From positions 1-14,656 of the forward strand of contig CAKSFY010000051.1 of the NCBI GenBank assembly GCA_934454035.1: DNA of 14,656 nucleotides, given 5' to 3'. Origin of the DNA: an uncultured Clostridia bacterium. Lineage in GTDB: Bacteria; Bacillota; Clostridia; UBA1381. A program made the translations under genes and the position numbers. A model generated the notes under the pieces. It did no database searches. It was not told where the DNA came from and saw only the letters and a program-made list of their open reading frames with translations. Shown here piece by piece: positions 12,292-14,656 of the stretch; the first letter of the stretch is position 1, and each line of letters starts with the position of its first letter.

Positions 12292-14631
12292 ATGTTTGAA
12301 CAAATTACTCTGGAGGTTTCTTTAAAACCTTTCAAAAAAACAGACAGTGAATATATAAAAAAGACGATAAAACAAATATATGAGGATTGGCGTCCTCTCA
12401 TTAAAAACCGAAAGGAAATTTCAATAATGTTCTGGACATCGGACGGGAGCGAAATTCTTGATTACGGCGGTAATCTTGATGATGAGTTTGACTGGTGCCG
12501 GTATATCGGTCTTGCAAACAAGCCTTTTTCCGATGAAACAACCGACCCTCTGGTGTCAATTCACGAAAGAAAAAGACTGTATATCGACAATCCTCCGAAA
12601 ATGACATATAGGATATTAAAAGAAATTATAACCGCTTTTAAAATTGAGGGGAAAAAGCTTTATCCCGACTCCAAAATAACTGTCGGTGAAACCTTTGACA
12701 TAGGTCCGGAATTTGCCCTGTCGGACTTCAAATACAAGCGCCATAACGAAATATGCGAGGGGTCTACCGAGGATCTTGACGGTCATGCCTTTGTGAATTC
12801 TTACAGCGTTCTGGCAGCGGACAATCACCCATATGCCGGATATCCCGACGGAATTCCCGACAAGACGCCTTTCGGCGAATTTCTCGGCAGACAGACAAAA
12901 TGCCTTTTTGATGATGTCGGCTTTGACTATTTATGGCTTTCCAACGGAGTCGGATTCGCACCGAATCCATGGAGTGCAACCGGTGCACTATTTGACGGAG
13001 AGTGCTTCCATACCGAAAAGCTTGCCGAAGTGCGTGAAAAAATATTCGGATTCTGGAAAAATTTCCGCAAGGAATGTCCCGGCTATACAATCAAAACCAG
13101 GGGGACAAATTATTCTGCCGGAATAGATTATGCCACCGACGGAGTCTGCCTTTATGACATATACAAAGCCAATCTTAATATTGTTCCGCCCCCAAATTCA
13201 CCGTGGGCAGCACTTGACGGAGATTACGGACTTGAACTTATGGGACATATGACAAGAAATGCCGAAATCCCCGACAAAGACTTTATGTTCAGATATTATA
13301 TTCACGACCCCTGGTGGGTAAATACACCGTGGTATGACAGATACGATTCCCAGCCTCATGACATATATATGCCGATGGCACTTTCAAGAATAGACAAATC
13401 CGGAAAGACTTGCTCCGCAGCTCTGTTCAATATTTTGTCGATTGACAACTCCTTCGGCAATATGCCCGAAAGCTGTATAAATGAGCCTATTCCGCATATA
13501 TTAAAAGCGGAAAAAGACGCTCCCGACGAACCTGCGCCGTTTGTTTGGGTTTATCCGTTCAGAGAATATACTACGGCATCCAAAGACAGTCTGCTCAAAA
13601 AAATACTTGCCGGTGATTGGTTTATTTGCTCCGCAATAAACGACGGGTTTCCGCTTTCGACAATAGTTTCATACGATAATTTTAAAAAGCATGATAAAAA
13701 CCTGTATTCAAAATCCGTGCTGGTTGCGCCCGTACCCGATGATGATGACTGTGAATTGCTTGATTATGCAAACAACGGCGGAAAGGTTATCTTTTACGGC
13801 TCATGCAAAAATGCAGGCAAAAAATTTCTTGATTATTTCAAACTGATGCCTGTTAGTCAATCAGAAAATTATATCAAAGAGCTCTTTCCCGACATTCACA
13901 ATGACGGAATATATCCTAAGCAAATCAAAGCCTGCCTAACATTGTCGGAAAACCCTGATGGTTATCCGCTCTTTGCAAAATACAAAAAATCGCTATGGTT
14001 CAGGGGGGATATCGGCGGAGAGCAAAAATTTGACAAAAAGCATATTGTTCCGTATGACGGCAGCAAAATTGCAAGAGGTGAAACACTTTTAAGAGGACTG
14101 CTGTCATCTTTCGGTTATGAAATAAAATTTCAAAAGCCGTCCGGCAGCTTACCTGCTCCGGTAATTATGCTGAGCAGAAGCAACAACGCCTGCATTTTCT
14201 CCGCATTTTCACCGAGCACGACCGTCAAAACATACTTAAAATTCCCTCTCGGTGCACCGATTTTATCGGCAGGTGAAACGGAATTAAAGAACGGTTGTTC
14301 AACCTACTCGTTTGCAAAATCAGAACACCGCGAATGCAGAATATTTGTTGAGCAGGAGGAAGGAATCATAAGCGCAAAGGAAATTGCTCCGGTCAGCGTG
14401 AAATATAGGCGCAGAATTCTGGTTTCGGGTCTGAAAAATGCAACCGTTCGCTTCTTCGGTGAAAGCTATTGTGCAGATAAAGTTGACGCAGTACTTAATT
14501 CATCTCCGGACGCATGGTATCCTGCAGACAGTTTTGACGGCGGCATAGTAAAATCAGACGAGTTCGGAACATATTACAAAGCAAAAAATGTAACCGGGAA
14601 TATTGCATTTGAGATGCCTTACCCCGATTAA
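12292..14631 (+). CDS. Uncharacterised large protein, possibly a TIM-barrel glycoside hydrolase-like enzyme
   Basis: The product has 779 residues. AAGGAGG (12277-12283) lies 8 nt before the ATG and overlaps the isomerase stop, 13 bp upstream, so the two genes form one operon. I cannot name its family. Seen: strand-like stretches ending in acidic or aromatic residues, as in sugar-cleaving barrels, namely KITVGETFDIGPEF (128-141, E133 and E140), DYLWLSNGVGFAPNPW (212-227), TIKTRGTNYSAGID (266-279) and MFRYYIHDPWW (332-342). A second part (about 475-510, SVLVAPVPDDDDCELLDYAN then GGKVIFYG) resembles the flavodoxin-like, glutaminase-like middle domain of GH42-type beta-galactosidases. A beta-rich end follows. 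There is no signal peptide, so it would act on imported sugar. Pairing with an isomerase favours release or processing of a deoxy- or pentose sugar. Catalytic residues are guesses. Confidence 0.6.
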   Translation: MFEQITLEVSLKPFKKTDSEYIKKTIKQIYEDWRPLIKNRKEISIMFWTSDGSEILDYGGNLDDEFDWCRYIGLANKPFSDETTDPLVSIHERKRLYIDNPPKMTYRILKEIITAFKIEGKKLYPDSKITVGETFDIGPEFALSDFKYKRHNEICEGSTEDLDGHAFVNSYSVLAADNHPYAGYPDGIPDKTPFGEFLGRQTKCLFDDVGFDYLWLSNGVGFAPNPWSATGALFDGECFHTEKLAEVREKIFGFWKNFRKECPGYTIKTRGTNYSAGIDYATDGVCLYDIYKANLNIVPPPNSPWAALDGDYGLELMGHMTRNAEIPDKDFMFRYYIHDPWWVNTPWYDRYDSQPHDIYMPMALSRIDKSGKTCSAALFNILSIDNSFGNMPESCINEPIPHILKAEKDAPDEPAPFVWVYPFREYTTASKDSLLKKILAGDWFICSAINDGFPLSTIVSYDNFKKHDKNLYSKSVLVAPVPDDDDCELLDYANNGGKVIFYGSCKNAGKKFLDYFKLMPVSQSENYIKELFPDIHNDGIYPKQIKACLTLSENPDGYPLFAKYKKSLWFRGDIGGEQKFDKKHIVPYDGSKIARGETLLRGLLSSFGYEIKFQKPSGSLPAPVIMLSRSNNACIFSAFSPSTTVKTYLKFPLGAPILSAGETELKNGCSTYSFAKSEHRECRIFVEQEEGIISAKEIAPVSVKYRRRILVSGLKNATVRFFGESYCADKVDAVLNSSPDAWYPADSFDGGIVKSDEFGTYYKAKNVTGNIAFEMPYPD

Positions 14632-14656
14632 TAAAAAAAGCCCGAAGCGCAGAAAA
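14632..14656 (+). terminator. Probable start of a terminator after the operon (cut by the window edge)
   Basis: Just after the stop the sequence runs through seven A and GCCCGAAGCGC to the window edge. An A-run followed by a GC-rich arm is the left half of many intrinsic terminators, but the matching arm is outside the window. Confidence 0.35.

Noticed and set aside
11943..12401. Minus-strand open frame of 152 codons spanning the isomerase/large-protein junction
   Set aside because: It is a shadow of two strongly supported plus-strand genes. Its composition is atypical for protein.
1..14656. tRNA, rRNA or CRISPR arrays
   Set aside because: No cloverleaf-like sequence, rRNA segment or regularly spaced repeat series was seen on reading both strands. 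A covariance-model scan was not possible here.

Overview
The window reads as chromosome of a low-GC Gram-positive Clostridia-type anaerobe, probably close to the Oscillospiraceae. The reasons are the rpmH-rnpA-yidD-yidC-jag block, purine-rich Shine-Dalgarno sites before nearly every gene, a short YidC without a lipoprotein signal, and Firmicutes-type VanZ-like, cardiolipin synthase and AraC proteins. All genes up to about 10.7 kb are on the minus strand. The last two are on the plus strand.

Accessory region (1-3000). This stretch is visibly more AT-rich than the rest. Read in the direction of transcription (right to left) it holds a tyrosine recombinase with all catalytic residues, a gene for an unknown protein ending in two zinc ribbons, a 62-residue small-protein frame cut by an in-frame TAG, and the first 12 codons of another small gene. 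That last gene is cut exactly at what looks like the end of an IS3-type insertion sequence, most of which lies outside the window. Three related repeats of about 30 bp (R1 at 528-556, R2 at 1743-1772, R3 at about 1940-1975) have the shape of tyrosine-recombinase core sites: short inverted arms around a conserved TATTTA-containing spacer. R3 lies just past the recombinase stop, and R1 and R2 bracket the zinc-ribbon gene. The arrangement suggests a small cassette-type or scarred integrative element, the most unusual thing in the window.

Core region (3043-6434). yebC, jag, yidC, yidD, rnpA and rpmH follow one another. A promoter with consensus -35 and -10 boxes and a 17-bp spacer precedes rpmH. 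The genes serve ribosome assembly, RNase P, membrane-protein insertion and RNA binding. The usual partners dnaA (upstream) and mnmE/mnmG (downstream) are absent, and no DnaA boxes were seen, so the block has been moved from the replication origin or cut down.

Housekeeping operon (6522-9867). A VanZ-like membrane protein, a cardiolipin synthase and an RsmF-type rRNA m5C methyltransferase are tightly packed behind one promoter and a leader of about 150 nt that can fold.

Carbohydrate locus (9890-14656). A divergent AraC-family regulator faces a two-gene operon: an L-fucose/L-arabinose isomerase-like enzyme and a 779-residue cytoplasmic protein that I cannot place in a named family but that has a glycosidase-like look. 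The two directions share one short intergenic region in which the -35 box of each promoter overlaps the -10 box of the other. The simplest reading is that the regulator senses a sugar or its derivative, the large protein releases a monosaccharide or processes it, and the isomerase converts it. The substrate is unknown.
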